Assembly (NCBI GenBank): GCA_036971615.1
Contig: JAYKKR010000016.1
Coordinates: 1-64,000, forward strand
Direction: 5' to 3'
Length of the DNA stretch: 64,000 bases
Source of the DNA: Amyloporia xantha
Lineage: Eukaryota; Basidiomycota; Agaricomycetes; Polyporales; Adustoporiaceae
Position numbers and translations under genes: made by a program. The notes beneath the pieces were generated by a model. It ran no database searches. It was not told where the DNA came from and was given only the letters and a program-made list of their open reading frames with translations. The number at the start of each line of letters is the position of its first letter. The stretch's first letter is position 1. Shown in pieces: positions 12,023-21,428 of the stretch.

Positions 12023-12536
12023 GTCAATTTTACTTACGGCTGCGTCAATTGTACAACTTTGGAAGATCGCCATTCCGTGATCATCGTAATGCCATGTATA
12101 TGAAGACATTCCGTCTGCTGAGCCACTCTAAAACCTTTGCATTCTGGTTTCGAGGTGGTGGCATCTTGAGATACTTTTGTCTCCACAATGTGCGCTTAAC
12201 AGCAACCTTCCTGTCTATATATACGTTTGGAAATTGGTAGAATACAGTGTCAATCTCCAGTGACAGAACATCCGCAACTTATTATTATAACAAGTGAGTA
12301 CACTATAGAGGACAAGAATAGTACCATACAGTAGCTGCAACGCGAGAATATCATAAACTCCACCCGTGTACCAGTAGGATAAGAATATGGGTATCCCCAT
12401 AAAATTGAGTAAGTCGTGAGGTTGTTCGTAGCAATTCGTTCAATGAGATTTCCGTGCATATTATCTATATCAGCGGGTAGAATTAAAGCGTGACAATGTC
12501 TTCACCGTCTCTGCAATGGCCCAGGTGATGGCGGGC
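12023..12536. other. convergent intergenic region
   Basis: 3' flanks of RED (+) and the sterol acyltransferase (-). A/T-richer than the genes; it presumably holds both polyadenylation regions. No gene seen. Confidence 0.6.
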
Positions 12537-15256
12537 TCAATACGCGACATACGCGACACAAAGAAGGGGAAGGCCCACGAAGAGCCCTGCCCAGAACACG
12601 ACATTGCCGAGTAATTTGTTCCGCTTGATAGCTGGAATGCGCCCAACAACGATCATGGGAATTTGGCTGAGCTGCAGCAGCAGCAAGCGAGTGGGATTAG
12701 CTTGTCAAGGTACAGGCCAAGTACACATGCCTGACTTACCTGGAGAAAGAATAGGTACATGCTATTTGGTTTGATCAAGCTAATAGTCAGCCATTGCCCA
12801 ACGAGCCTAAGAAAGAGACACTGACCGAATTTTCTTTGTGACGATGGTCATGACGAGTTCGTGGGCGGCAGCGCTCAGCAGGAACGTGAAAAACATTGCA
12901 CCATTGCGAGACAGCGCGAAGCTACTCATCGACGAGGCATATACGTGCCGTAACAAGAAAGTATGCACCGGTCGGTTCCATTTACGTGAGAACTCATCCC
13001 AGGACGTCGAGTTCCACTGGGAAAGTCACGAGGACCAAGTCAATGGAGTCGATCGCAGGAACGACGGTGGAAACGTACCCAGTCATCATAGAAGCGACGG
13101 TCAGCGAAGCTGGAATGATCACCGTAAACATCTAATGTGACACCTGTCCAACTTTGCAGAACGACTTACTATGATAGCTCCGCAAAACCATTGCAAATGC
13201 ATTCTATGCATAAGTAACAGGGTCAGACAGGGGTGAGACAGTTCACGTCTGATTAACGCACCGAAGATGAGGTAGAAGAGCAGCAGGAACGCGACCAAAA
13301 ACGGTAATGACAGGTCCAAGAGGGAACGCCATACGGTCTGCTCTGGCGTCGGCGTGAGCGGGAATGATAAAGCTTTCCGTAACAGTGTAAAGCAGTGCGA
13401 ACGTCCCGAACGTCGCGACAGTCTTTTCAAACACGTATAGCGGTCGCATGCTGTAACATCCGCGGGCACTTTCAACGGCTGCGTCCGTAAACAGACAAAA
13501 TCCAGTGCTCACACGTCGGTCCTCGGGTACTCCAACTCATAAACCAATGTCGGGATCGCCATGTACACCGCGAAGTTTCTCAAAGTGATGTTCTCCGGCC
13601 ACCGAACCCTTTCTGGGCCTGTGCTCGTCAGCTCCACCTCCAAATCAGCATGCTCGCGCGCCAGGTCGGCGATCTTGGGACTCGGATGATGCGACAGGAT
13701 CTGCGAAGGCGTATGTGGCGCAGGCGACGGCCCAGGAGGAGCAGGCGCTGACGGAATTAGACGCGTTCCCGTCGTGTTCACCTGCGTCGGTCGCTCGGGC
13801 GGGAATTCAGATGGAGTTGCCCCGGAACTCGCAGGGGGCAATGTCGACGTCCCGATCACGTCCAGGTTGCCGGCTGCCACGAGCCGCTTGCGCAACGCTA
13901 CACCGACGTGCGCATCGACATACGACGTCGTGGAGCCCTCCTGCGCGAGAGGCGTCCTGTTCGATGCCCCGTCGCCATGCGCCTGCTCTCTGCGCTCATC
14001 GTCTTCCGTGTGCGCCTTGCTCCCTTGCGCCACGGAAAACGCGTCCTCCCAGCCGCCCTCATCCGCCACCGCGCGCTGGAGCTGCTCGAACAGCTTCTTC
14101 GCCTGCTCGTTCACCCAGTGCAGCTGCCCATTTGTCGTCACGTATGAGTGCATCTTCATGACCAGCACCAGCGAATGGAGTGTAAGGAAGCCCGACTGCA
14201 CCCACGGCCAGTGGCGGTTAAATGTCCACTCGATCGCGGTGAAAAGTACGAACGTCTGCCAGAGATGTTGCAGCACGACTCCAGTCCAGTAGTATCGAAT
14301 CCAGCCCTTCTGGATCGCTTTAGCGAAGAGCACGCACATCCCGGTGCTGAGAATGAGCACGCCGTCGGAGATCGCGAGGGTGATCGCGTCCCGGGAGAAC
14401 ATTGAGAAGAAGGCGCCTTCTAGCGGATAGCCGTGCTCCTCGATGCTGCGAATATACGTGCGGAGCGCAAACACGAACATGGATATCCAGAATAGTGTGA
14501 AGAAACCCTGCAAAGGAACTTGTTAGACGCATGCGCACAACAGACAAGACCTCGTTCATGAATATGCTGCATAAAATTGTGACCAATGTAAACGTCTATG
14601 GGTGCTGTTCGCTAGATGATGCAGACTGTCCGCGGCCCATAAGTAAGGTTTAAATGAGGATACGCAACATGCTACCCGGGCAGTTGCACGAGTAGCCTGT
14701 TGCACATCTCACCGGAAACACGTCCGACTGCTCTCTGCGGCATAATGCATGTAATAAAATAGGACTGCTTGTGTATGAGCGCCACAATACCGTCGTGAAA
14801 CCGCAGTGAGAGCAGAGGACTCATCGAACAGACATATGTATGTGTTCTCAATGTCCTTGTTGGTCACACAGATTCGCGTCGATCGAAAACTGTCCTCCCG
14901 GTGGAAGGCCGGAAAAACATAGCCCGTTGTCTGCCGTAAAAGATAGTCCAATGTGTTTCTGTACTCACTCGGAATTCATTGCTGCCCGATCTCTCGTTGC
15001 TGATATCAAAGTGGGACTTGCGAGGCGAGAAAGTGACCATAGTGCGTAGCTTGTTGGTCGTGGACGACCGGTAGGGTTTTGAGACATGAATAGTGCCCTC
15101 CGACGTCTGGAAATCGACGCTTCCGTTGCGTGAGAGTGCTGGTGCTGCGTCATCCGGACCGCTGCCGAGATTAGACGACTTTGGAGAAGGACTACGTGCT
15201 ATCAGAATCGCAAGGTTGGACCGACAGAATACTCACCTGGCTAAAGTTGAGGCCAT
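12537..15256 (-). CDS. ARE2: sterol O-acyltransferase (ARE1/ARE2-like, MBOAT family)
   Basis: ER membrane enzyme that esterifies sterols with acyl-CoA for storage in lipid droplets. The start is MASTLA at 15256, and a Ser-rich cytosolic N-terminus follows. The first membrane part has GFFTLFWISMFVFALRTYI; a variable Pro/Ser-rich loop follows; then come WPENITLRNFAVYMAIPTLV and YELEYPRT. The active-site region is intact: FYDDWWN is assembled across an intron, followed by STSWDEFSRKWNRPVHTFLLRH. The catalytic His lies in LSAAAHELVM. The C-terminus ends VGLPLLCVAYVAY. A one-base break lies near 13358-13363, between ESFIIP and LTPTPEQTVW. One intron (14508-14968) is about 461 bp, unusually long here. 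It is divergent from EMC5, with 299 bp between the starts. Symbol by family only; ARE1 versus ARE2 cannot be decided. Confidence 0.88.
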
Positions 15257-15555
15257 TGGGTGCCTCTGGGAGGCTGTAGAGAAGATATCAGGGATGGTTG
15301 GAGGGAACGCTGCTGTGCAGTCCCTATCGGCGCGCCCACAATTTATGACGAGCAGGTCGCTCCCAACGCGCCCAGATCACGTGGTCGAACGTAGGCACGC
15401 GGTATCGCCGCCGTAAACCTGTTCTGCCAACCGTGCCCGACCCTCCTGAATCCAGTTGCTTTCCCTCAAGTCCTCATCAAACGGTTCCGACTAAGTTGTA
15501 GGCCTTCTAGTGCTGACTGCAGCGGTCTTATCTCTCTCATCTACCAACCGCAACT
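15257..15555. promoter_or_regulatory. shared divergent promoter of ARE and EMC5
   Basis: 299 bp separate two start codons that face away from each other, so both promoters and 5' UTRs must lie here. No specific factor site is claimed. Confidence 0.5.
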
Positions 15556-16138
15556 ATGTCGGGCACCATTATGCTTGTCCTGGCGACTTTAGCCATCCTA
15601 CATGGTCAGTGTTCACGGACCGATATTCGGTAGTTTGAGTAAGCCTGGTTATTGACGCGCTCTTCAGCTGCTTTCTCTACCTATGAACGTAAGTGGTTTC
15701 CATGAGCTTCGTCCGGACTCGTTGCGCCTCGTCTCGTCTCGGTCTCATTCGGATTCGGCGGCGCAGACTTGTCATACCGGAAGGCACTAGGGATAGCCAG
15801 AAGAGTCGCTTCCACAGGACGTACGCAATTCCCGTATGTCCGAGTACGCCCGTGCTGACCGGTGTTGATATTGCAGATTGTCATCGAAGCTCTTGTCGCG
15901 CTTGTTCTCGCCATCGTTGGTGCAACCATGCGCACCCCAGAGCTCAGAGAAGTCACATGGCGCAGCGAGATGAAGCGTAGGTGTGTGTATCCAGCTTATA
16001 CCTCGTTGTTTTATAATGTGTACTCATGGTGTCAACACCACAATGTGGGACAGATCGGCCGAAGAACAAGATTCCCGGATATCTTTCGCAACCTTCGTGC
16101 AGCGTGCAGGGATTCTCAGCACCTCTAAGTCTTCATGA
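15556..16138 (+). CDS. EMC5: ER membrane protein complex subunit 5 (EMC5/MMGT-like)
   Basis: Subunit of the EMC, the ER insertase for tail-anchored and multi-pass proteins. Five exons are clear: 15556-15604, 15668-15688, 15767-15820, 15877-15980 and 16054-16138. Visible parts: first membrane helix MSGTIMLVLATLAILHAAFS, then TYEHL; ALG followed by PEESLPQD; second helix IVIEALVALVLAIVGATM; then LREVTWRSEMKRRS and a short tail (DSRISFATFVQRAG) ending STSKSS. The predicted length is 103 residues, normal for fungi. Exon 3 is one base too long: an extra base in GGGATAGCC at about 15790-15797 breaks the frame, while the splice phases before and after only agree if it is removed. Confidence 0.85.
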
Positions 16139-18404
16139 TTCACGACGTTCTCTGTACCAGAATAATTTATGGATTGGGCATCTCGCTTTAACTGTGCTAC
16201 TGCCACTTTCTCATTACTCATGTAACACGACAATCATGTCAAGGTACCAAGCCTGGATGGAAAGCGAGAAGTCTGTTGCAAGACACAGCGTAGGAGTGGT
16301 CGAAATCCACCCAATTGATTGCGCTGCTGTCTAGCCTCAGGTCATGCTGCTTTCGTGGAAAGCAACGAAGAGTCCAGGCCCCAGTGCTATCGTGTTCCAT
16401 ATGTTTCAGCAGCCGACGTATTGAGCCTGGTACAACACTTGGGATGTACCATACTACTATAATGCCAGCGGCGCCGACTACATGGGCTGATTGGCTCCGA
16501 CCGTATCAGACCAGGAAGAATTGATGCATTGGTTATTCTTTGTATGGAAAATGACTCGTGAGGGTTGTGTCTGCCCCTTGCCTAGTTTTCGGATCGAAAT
16601 TCGACAGAAGCGCGTGTATCCCCACAGTCTGCCTCCTTGTCCCGCCTGCTTTCATTGTACCGCTTGCTCATATTGCCAAATCGCGCAACAATAATAAATG
16701 CTACCTGAAAGGTGAAGTCATAGGGCCCGGAGTGGCCCAACGAAATATTACTCTAGCTCGACTTCGGCATTTCTATGTCTCTTCGTTCATGGTCCTATGT
16801 CGGCACTGGATTCAACGCAGACGCGCGATTACAAATCCTTTCGCTGTTTTCTCATAAAAGAGCTCTGATTCAGCGCGGTAACTGGTGAGATGGGCCTCAA
16901 GATTCCGAACGGGGTCGGATCACCGATCTATCGATCATGCTTTGATCAAGGGACAGTACGTACTACGCTTGGGGTCTGGTCATTCCTCCGTCAATGATAA
17001 CTTCGAGTCAGTAAGTAGCCTGGATCGGCTTTGCCTTGTTTCATATGGCTTTTGCAGTGCCACTCGCTTGCTGGTCAAACTTCAACTGTCACTTCGCTCC
17101 TAGCATGCTCTGCCGGGATCTTTGCGCGATTCCTACATCATGGGATTTGCACGACTTGGGTAAATTCCGTCAATCCGGCGTTCTCACAAATAATACTACA
17201 GTTCTCCCGTACGTTTTAATTTGTTACAGCAAGCTAGCCAAGTCGAAGAGATTCGATCCCATGCCAGCAGGTATAATTCTACAACTCATGTTGAATTGTT
17301 TGCGTTGAGTCTACATCTATACCACTACAGGATTGTGGAACGTGTTAGTCTACCCAAATCCGCAGACTGTATACCCAATGTTCTGTTGCTAGGTGCACGC
17401 TCATGCCAACCTTTACCTCCAGAAGTCCCGTTTACACGTGTAACAAGAAACAGATTTTCTGTCATTTATTCGAAGAATTAGCTGATCCTACTACGGCACA
17501 AAGTTGGCGGTTGAATCTCTGTCCAAAGATTAATTGGATGTGGGCTTCACAACGTCACAGTAGTGCGTAGATCGATTTTTTCGTGACATGTTATGCAATG
17601 TCTAATCGGATAGAACTGCCTCTTCTTCTGAAGAACAATGTAATCGAGCCTCTCTTGATGACAAATACGCTTCCAGCCAGGTCAGCACTCATGAAACTCG
17701 AAATTTTGCGACTAGTGTAGACCTGCACGATCCATAGCAATGTAGAGTAATCATATGCATATGTGAGTTGTCTTGAGTGTTCATAGTGATTCCGTGATCT
17801 TGATATCCGTTTGCAGTGTCTAAACAACTGCGGGTACGTAAAGTACGGGTGTTCTTACGATCCTAGGCATCCACTTCTTGATGAAAGGTTTGGACTGTCT
17901 GTGCCCCACTTCCCACACCTTCGCTTTCCGCGAAGGCGGAAGCAGGCTGCAGTCACCGCCGAATCCATCGCGATCTTGTCAGTCGATGACAAAATCATGT
18001 GTTCCAGATCACTTCTCCTGGATTCCCTCTATATCTAGATTTGCACGAGCCTGGGTTATGGGCACACAAGATTGAAGTTCGATCGAAAATATCGTCCTGT
18101 GTCATTGTTTGCGCCTAGTCGTGATCAAAGGGACCTTCCCATCCTCTCCGATCATAGCCGGAACAAGCTCCCGCCTCGTCATAACTGATTTCCACGCTCG
18201 ATAAGTAAATCGATTGACCTGCTATGCAGAGACGTCAGCTGACGGATCTTTCTCGCAGGAAGGACGAAGACTGGTTTATCTGACATCTAGTTCACACACC
18301 CTCATGATCTCAAGGTATATTTGGCGTCCTGGTTTAAAAGGCCAAGTGGAGAATGCCAGCCACTCCAATCCTCCTTTCAATCTCACGAGCTTTCTATACC
18401 AACC
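16139..18404. other. 2.2 kb without a recognisable gene
   Basis: Many short frames exist on both strands but none shows a domain or a consistent splice series. The last ~100 bases hold a sequence repeated upstream of the next gene copy (see the DLH promoter repeat). It may contain decayed DNA. Confidence 0.5.
18301..18404 (+). repeat. upstream repeat of DLH copy 1
   Basis: The core caaggtatatttggcg, preceded by catgatc, occurs here (about 18302-18326) and again at about 19799-19822. In each case it is just under 100 bp before the ATG of a DLH copy. The tandem duplication therefore included the proximal promoter. The tatatt within it is a candidate TATA element. Confidence 0.6.
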
Positions 18405-19463
18405 ATGAGTCTTTGTAAACATTGTGTTTCTTGGTGAGAAAGCTCTGTCGAACCGGATAGGCTCATCGCTCACGTCCGGTCCACACAGGCGTCCGTCACG
18501 AAGGCACCACGGAAGGCGAGTGTTGTTCTTTCCCGTATCGCAATCAGAGCATGCATACTTATCGAGCCCTTCGACGACAGGAAAGCTCGAGGAGATCGGA
18601 GGTGTCGAGTGTTATATTGCCACTCCGTCTGTCGAATATCCCAAGGACAAAGTTCTCCTTTATCTCGTGGATATCTTCGGTGTTGAGCTGCCCAACCACC
18701 AGGTTGGTTTCATTGGTCCTCATTCTTGTGCGATTGTTCAAGCTTAGGACGATTTATTCCTGAAGCTCTTGGCGGATGACTATGCCCGTAACGGGTTCAA
18801 GGTGATCATTCCAGACATCCTGAACGGCGACCCTGCCCCTCCGGATGCTCTTGATCCGGGTTCGACGTGGGACTTCATGGCGTGGTTGGGAAAGCACGGA
18901 ATGGACACTGTCAAGCCTGTACTCGACAAAGTCATTCCAGCCCTCAAGGAGAGTGGCATCTCGAAGATCGGAGTACTTGGATTCTGCTACGGTGCGCGCC
19001 CCGCGTTCGATCTTGCATTCGAGAACGTCGTAGCCGTCACCGTGGTGTCGCACCCGAGTCTTCTGCAGGTTCCAGCGGACCTCGAGGTGAGCATCGCGCC
19101 CACTGTCTGCACAGAAAGCCTGATTAAACTCACTTCATCCTTGCAGAAATACCTTGCTCAGTCCAAGGCGCCGCTACTTATCAACACCTGTGAAATTGAT
19201 CAGATGTTCCCGAAGGAGGCGCAGGCGGCGGCTGGATGCGGTTCTGGGCGGTGGCAAGTTCGCACCCGGATATGAAAGGACGTACTGGCCGGGCTGCGTC
19301 CACGGTTTCTCCATCCGCGGCGATTTGGTAAGTATTATCACTGAATTCGGATAGGCTCGTCTTCAAATACTAAAATGAATTTCCTCAGAGTGATCCCCAT
19401 GTCAAGGCTGGAAAAGAGGGTGTTTTCAAAGCCAGCGTCGAATTTCTCATCAAGCACCTGTAA
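18405..19463 (+). CDS. dienelactone hydrolase family protein, copy 1
   Basis: Alpha/beta hydrolase of the DLH family. The founding member opens dienelactone in chlorocatechol breakdown; the fungal substrate is unknown. The N-terminus is MSLCKHCVS, then VRHEGTTEG. The core has ECYIATPSVEYPKDKVLLYL, VDIFGVELPNHQ, LLADDYARNGFKVIIPDIL, the nucleophile elbow GVLGFCYGARPAF with its Cys, VVSHPSLLQVPADLE and a C-terminal His in CVHGFS. The second intron starts with GC (gcgagt) and ends CAG. One-base breaks lie at 18431-18433, just before the first donor, and at about 19235, where GGCTGGATGC should read one base shorter. The end is EFLIKHL. It is the first of a tandem pair with copy 2, 1.49 kb apart. 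Confidence 0.8.
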
Positions 19464-19895
19464 TGAATGGGCTTTGATACAACGACGCTCGGCGGATGAA
19501 GAGCTGTGATGGGACGTCGAATTGTATACGTGTGTAAATCAATTTTGTGTATCCCGATAACACGACGTGCTCGGTTCGACCTTCGAACCTTCGGAAAAAT
19601 CGTCAAGATGACTATAGAGATGTCCAAGGGCTAAATTGATACACAGCCGCTGTCCTAGGATATCGGCACCGTCTTCCGTTCTTGCATTGTACCCTGGGGC
19701 TCGATGTAGTCCTAGCCTGGGACCAGGGTGCTATGTTGTCAGTGTCATAGTGACCGCAGCTGAGGAATTGATGGTTCTCACAATGAGCGTGCGTGGTAGC
19801 ATGATCCCAAGGTATATTTGGCGGTCTGGTATCAAGGCGAAGGTGCGAGTCTCCGTTTACGCAAACCTCCATCTCACAAGCTGTCTATACTAACC
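19464..19895. other. spacer between tandem DLH copies
   Basis: About 430 bp. It carries the second copy of the promoter repeat near 19799-19822. No gene seen. Confidence 0.6.
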
Positions 19896-20949
19896 ATGAG
19901 CCTTTGTGAACAATGTGTCTCTGGTGAGGAAACCCGGTCGAGCCTGATAGGATCACTGCTGATGTCTGATCTGCACAGGTGTGCGCCATGAGGGTATACC
20001 AGAAGGCGAGCCCTGTCTCTGCCTGTATTGCATTTGTAGCATGCACACTTACCTGCTACTCTACGACAGGTAAATTCGAAAAGATCGGGGATATCGAGTC
20101 TTATGTTACTACACCGTAGGTCAAGTACCCCAAGGATAAAGTCCTCCTTTACCTTCCCAATGTCTCCGGTATTGGGCCACCCAACGACCAGGTTGGTCCC
20201 ATTTCTCCTCACCTCTTCAATGCTTATAACCATTCACGTTCGAAGCTCTTAGCGGATGACTACGCTCGGAACGGGTTCAAGGTGGTCATCCCAGACATCC
20301 TGAATAGCGACCCTACGCCCGCAGATGCTCTTGATCCAGGTTCTACATGGGACTTCAAGGAATGGTTGGGAAGACATGGCATGGACACTGTCAAGCCTGT
20401 ACTCGACAAAGTCACTCCTACCCTCAAGGACGACGGTGTATCGAAGATCGGGGTGCTCGGATTCTGCTACAGCGCACGTCCCGCGTTCAATCTCGCATTC
20501 GAGAAACGAATGTCATAGCCGTCACCGTGGTCTCGCACCCGAGTCTCCTGCAGGTTCCAGCGGACCTCGAGGTAAGTGTCGCGCCTAATGCCTGCATGTG
20601 AGCACCTGATTGCAGCTATTGTCACTTCGAAGAAATACCTTGCCCAGTCCAAAGCGCCGCTACTTATAAACAGCTGCGAAATTGACCACGTCTTCCCAAA
20701 TGAAGCGCAGGCTGCGACAGATGCGATCCTGGGCGGTGGCAAGTTCGCACCTGGATATGAGAGGACGTACTGGCCGGGCTGCGTCCACGGCTTCTCCGTC
20801 CGCGGCGACATGGTAAGGATCATAATTAGATCTTGAAGCTTGAAGTCCCGTCTTGAAACAGCCCTTTCAGAGTGATGTCAAAGTGAAGGCTGGAAAAGAC
20901 GGTGTTTTCAAAGCCAACGTAGAGTTTCCTCATCAAGCACTTGAGATAA
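19896..20949 (+). pseudogene. dienelactone hydrolase family, copy 2 (broken)
   Basis: A tandem relative of copy 1 with the same exon order and the same GC-type second intron (gcgagc). N-terminus MSLCEQCVSG, then VRHEGIPEG; later LLADDYARNGFKVVIPDIL, GVLGFCYSARPAF, CEIDHVFPNEAQ and CVHGFSVRGDM. It carries an in-frame TAG at 20117-20119 where copy 1 has a Ser codon. There is also a length change that breaks the frame after NLAFE (about 20504-20515) and one extra C in the final exon (about 20926), which replaces the normal EFLIKHL end. The region matching VDIFGVELPNHQ has drifted to NVSGIGPPNDQ. The nonsense codon and local drift make this a likely true pseudogene, not just a misassembly. Confidence 0.8.
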
Positions 20950-21428
20950 ATGAATCGGGTGTGATGTTGTTAAGGTCAAATTGGACACATGTAAATCAGC
21001 TCTATATATCTCCCGACAGACTCAGTCCAACCTTTGAAGTCGTCAAGATGACCATATATCATACAGTGATTTTCCAGAGTTCACTTGGGATAATGACTCT
21101 GACTCCGCTTAGTCACCGAGAATTAGTTGCTGAACTTCTCTGTCACTGACAGCATGTTAATATATATAGCTATAATATGTTGTGTGCGAGTACTCATCCC
21201 ACCTGGATATCGCAGGCTGGTCAGAATGATATCGGTTCATGGCAAAAGCTACCGAGGATGCGATATCATTTGAATATCGGACCCGCGCCATAGGCGATGA
21301 CCAAGCTCCGAGGTGATGAGCCAGAGCCTCACACTGGCACTGCTCTCCTATCCTCAACCGCGATGATCACTAGACCTCTGGAAAATACCACGACAACTAT
21401 ACTCTACGAGACTTCATGAGCGACAGCG
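20950..21428. other. intergenic region upstream of APP1
   Basis: About 480 bp between DLH copy 2 and APP1. A/T-rich around 21160-21180 (atatatagctataata). It presumably contains the APP1 promoter. Confidence 0.5.
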
